This document shows positions 63,401 to 64,000 of a stretch of 64,000 nucleotides of DNA, one piece after another. The stretch spans positions 486,698 through 550,697 of the forward strand of contig VYZB01000371.1 of NCBI GenBank assembly GCA_013397455.1, in the 5' to 3' direction. A model generated the notes under the pieces. That model worked only from the letters and a program-made list of their open reading frames with translations. It was not told the DNA's origin and did not search any database. This DNA comes from Crotophaga sulcirostris. Its lineage: Eukaryota; Chordata; Aves; Cuculiformes; Crotophagidae. The position numbers and the translations under genes are program-made. Each line of letters starts with the position of its first letter. Positions within the stretch are counted from its first letter, which is position 1.

Positions 63401-64000
63401 CTATATAATTTATATAGATTGATTATACTAGGCCTTCACAAATGTGAATTGGCATGCTATTTATTGTAAAACTCACGGTCTTGGAAATATTACATTCTGA
63501 AAAAGGGATGATAAAGAATCATTATGAAAAATTTCTCCTGGGGAAAAAAACAGAGCAGTTGATTAGAACTTTGTCTAAGATGACTTTGACTCAAGGTAAT
63601 ATTTGGCAGTGCAATTCAAAAAGTTCTTTGCTAAGGAAAAGATCTCCATGAGTTATGTTGTTTGTTAACTGTAGATATTTAAATGTTCTAAGTTGTGTTT
63701 CTGAAGGATCTGTATTTGATTGTCTATTTCTTACTATATATATATTAGAAAAATCTCTGATCAAGAAGATTATAATGTATATTATCCAAAATACTTCATG
63801 CGACTAGAATGAGGGTTTTTTTTCAGGTGCCTTTGTGAGAGTCCTCTTTCAAGAATGGGAAAATTCAGAGCTGTAACAGGAACTTGGATACTGGAAACGG
63901 GATAATACTTTAATTTCCAATCAATTCTTATGATAATTCAAGATCATTCCAGACACTGCAGCTTCTAGCTTTTTGCCTGTTGTAATAGGCAGGGCTGCTG
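60490..64000. other. A+T-rich non-coding DNA with a pyrimidine tract
   Basis: No gene or mobile element is recognised. A T/C-rich tract at about 62391-62460 ends in CCCTTCAG and looks like a splice acceptor, but all frames after it meet stops quickly. TTATTATTTATT-type simple sequence occurs at about 61750-61777. Confidence 0.55.

Noticed and set aside
1..64000. CRISPR arrays, bacterial operons, phage genes, tRNA/rRNA genes
   Set aside because: None is present. The window has vertebrate-type repeats and no spaced direct-repeat array, ribosome-binding-site spacing or structural RNA signature.

Overview
This window is A+T-rich vertebrate nuclear DNA, almost certainly from a bird. The main evidence is three truncated CR1 retroposons whose 3' ends carry short octamer-type repeats rather than poly(A), plus older CR1 relics. 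A solo LTR of a type I know from neoavian genomes is also present. There is no bacterial gene layout, no operon, no tRNA or rRNA that I can recognise, no CRISPR array and no CpG island. Species cannot be fixed from the sequence alone.

Most of the 64 kb reads as intergenic or deep intronic DNA. No complete protein-coding gene is visible, and nearly all open frames of 60-130 codons are what chance gives in A+T-rich sequence. Four open stretches are better than background and are listed as candidates only: 53901-54056 (minus, sharply raised GC3), 19534-19824 (minus, exon-like reading with a possible hydrophobic C-terminal half), 4380-4583 (minus, begins exactly after a strong splice-acceptor-like tract) and 60088-60489 (minus, 133 codons). 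I cannot assign any of them to a family. All four lie on the minus strand, which fits, but does not show, a minus-strand transcription unit.

Layout: 1-13 kb is unique A+T-rich DNA with one slightly GC-enriched block (about 1.27-1.62 kb), small duplications and a CR1 3' tail at 10.5 kb. At 13.39-13.96 kb lies the solo LTR, inside or beside a GC-enriched block with a degenerate 83-bp-period duplication (to about 14.4 kb). At 17.7-17.95 kb is an extremely A+T-rich patch dense in perfect or near-perfect inverted repeats. At 26.5 kb there is an ancient CR1 relic, and at 27.35-27.94 kb the best CR1 copy, with one in-frame stop in its reverse-transcriptase-derived C-terminus. At 34.7 kb is an uninterrupted ATTTT pentanucleotide array, at 35.9 kb a CR1 3' fragment (minus), and at 55.46-55.86 kb a CR1 fragment (minus) of the same subfamily as the 27-kb copy. 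From 37 to 53 kb the DNA is repeat-poor, with stretches whose composition (TAAT cores, few CpG, no repeats) would suit conserved non-coding elements. That can only be judged by alignment.

I found no convincing new biological system. The observations most worth testing are the GC3-rich minus-strand open stretch at 54 kb, the exon-like segment at 19.5-19.8 kb, the inverted-repeat cluster at 17.8-17.93 kb, and the CR1 subfamily with a variant terminal octamer and an expandable hexamer block.
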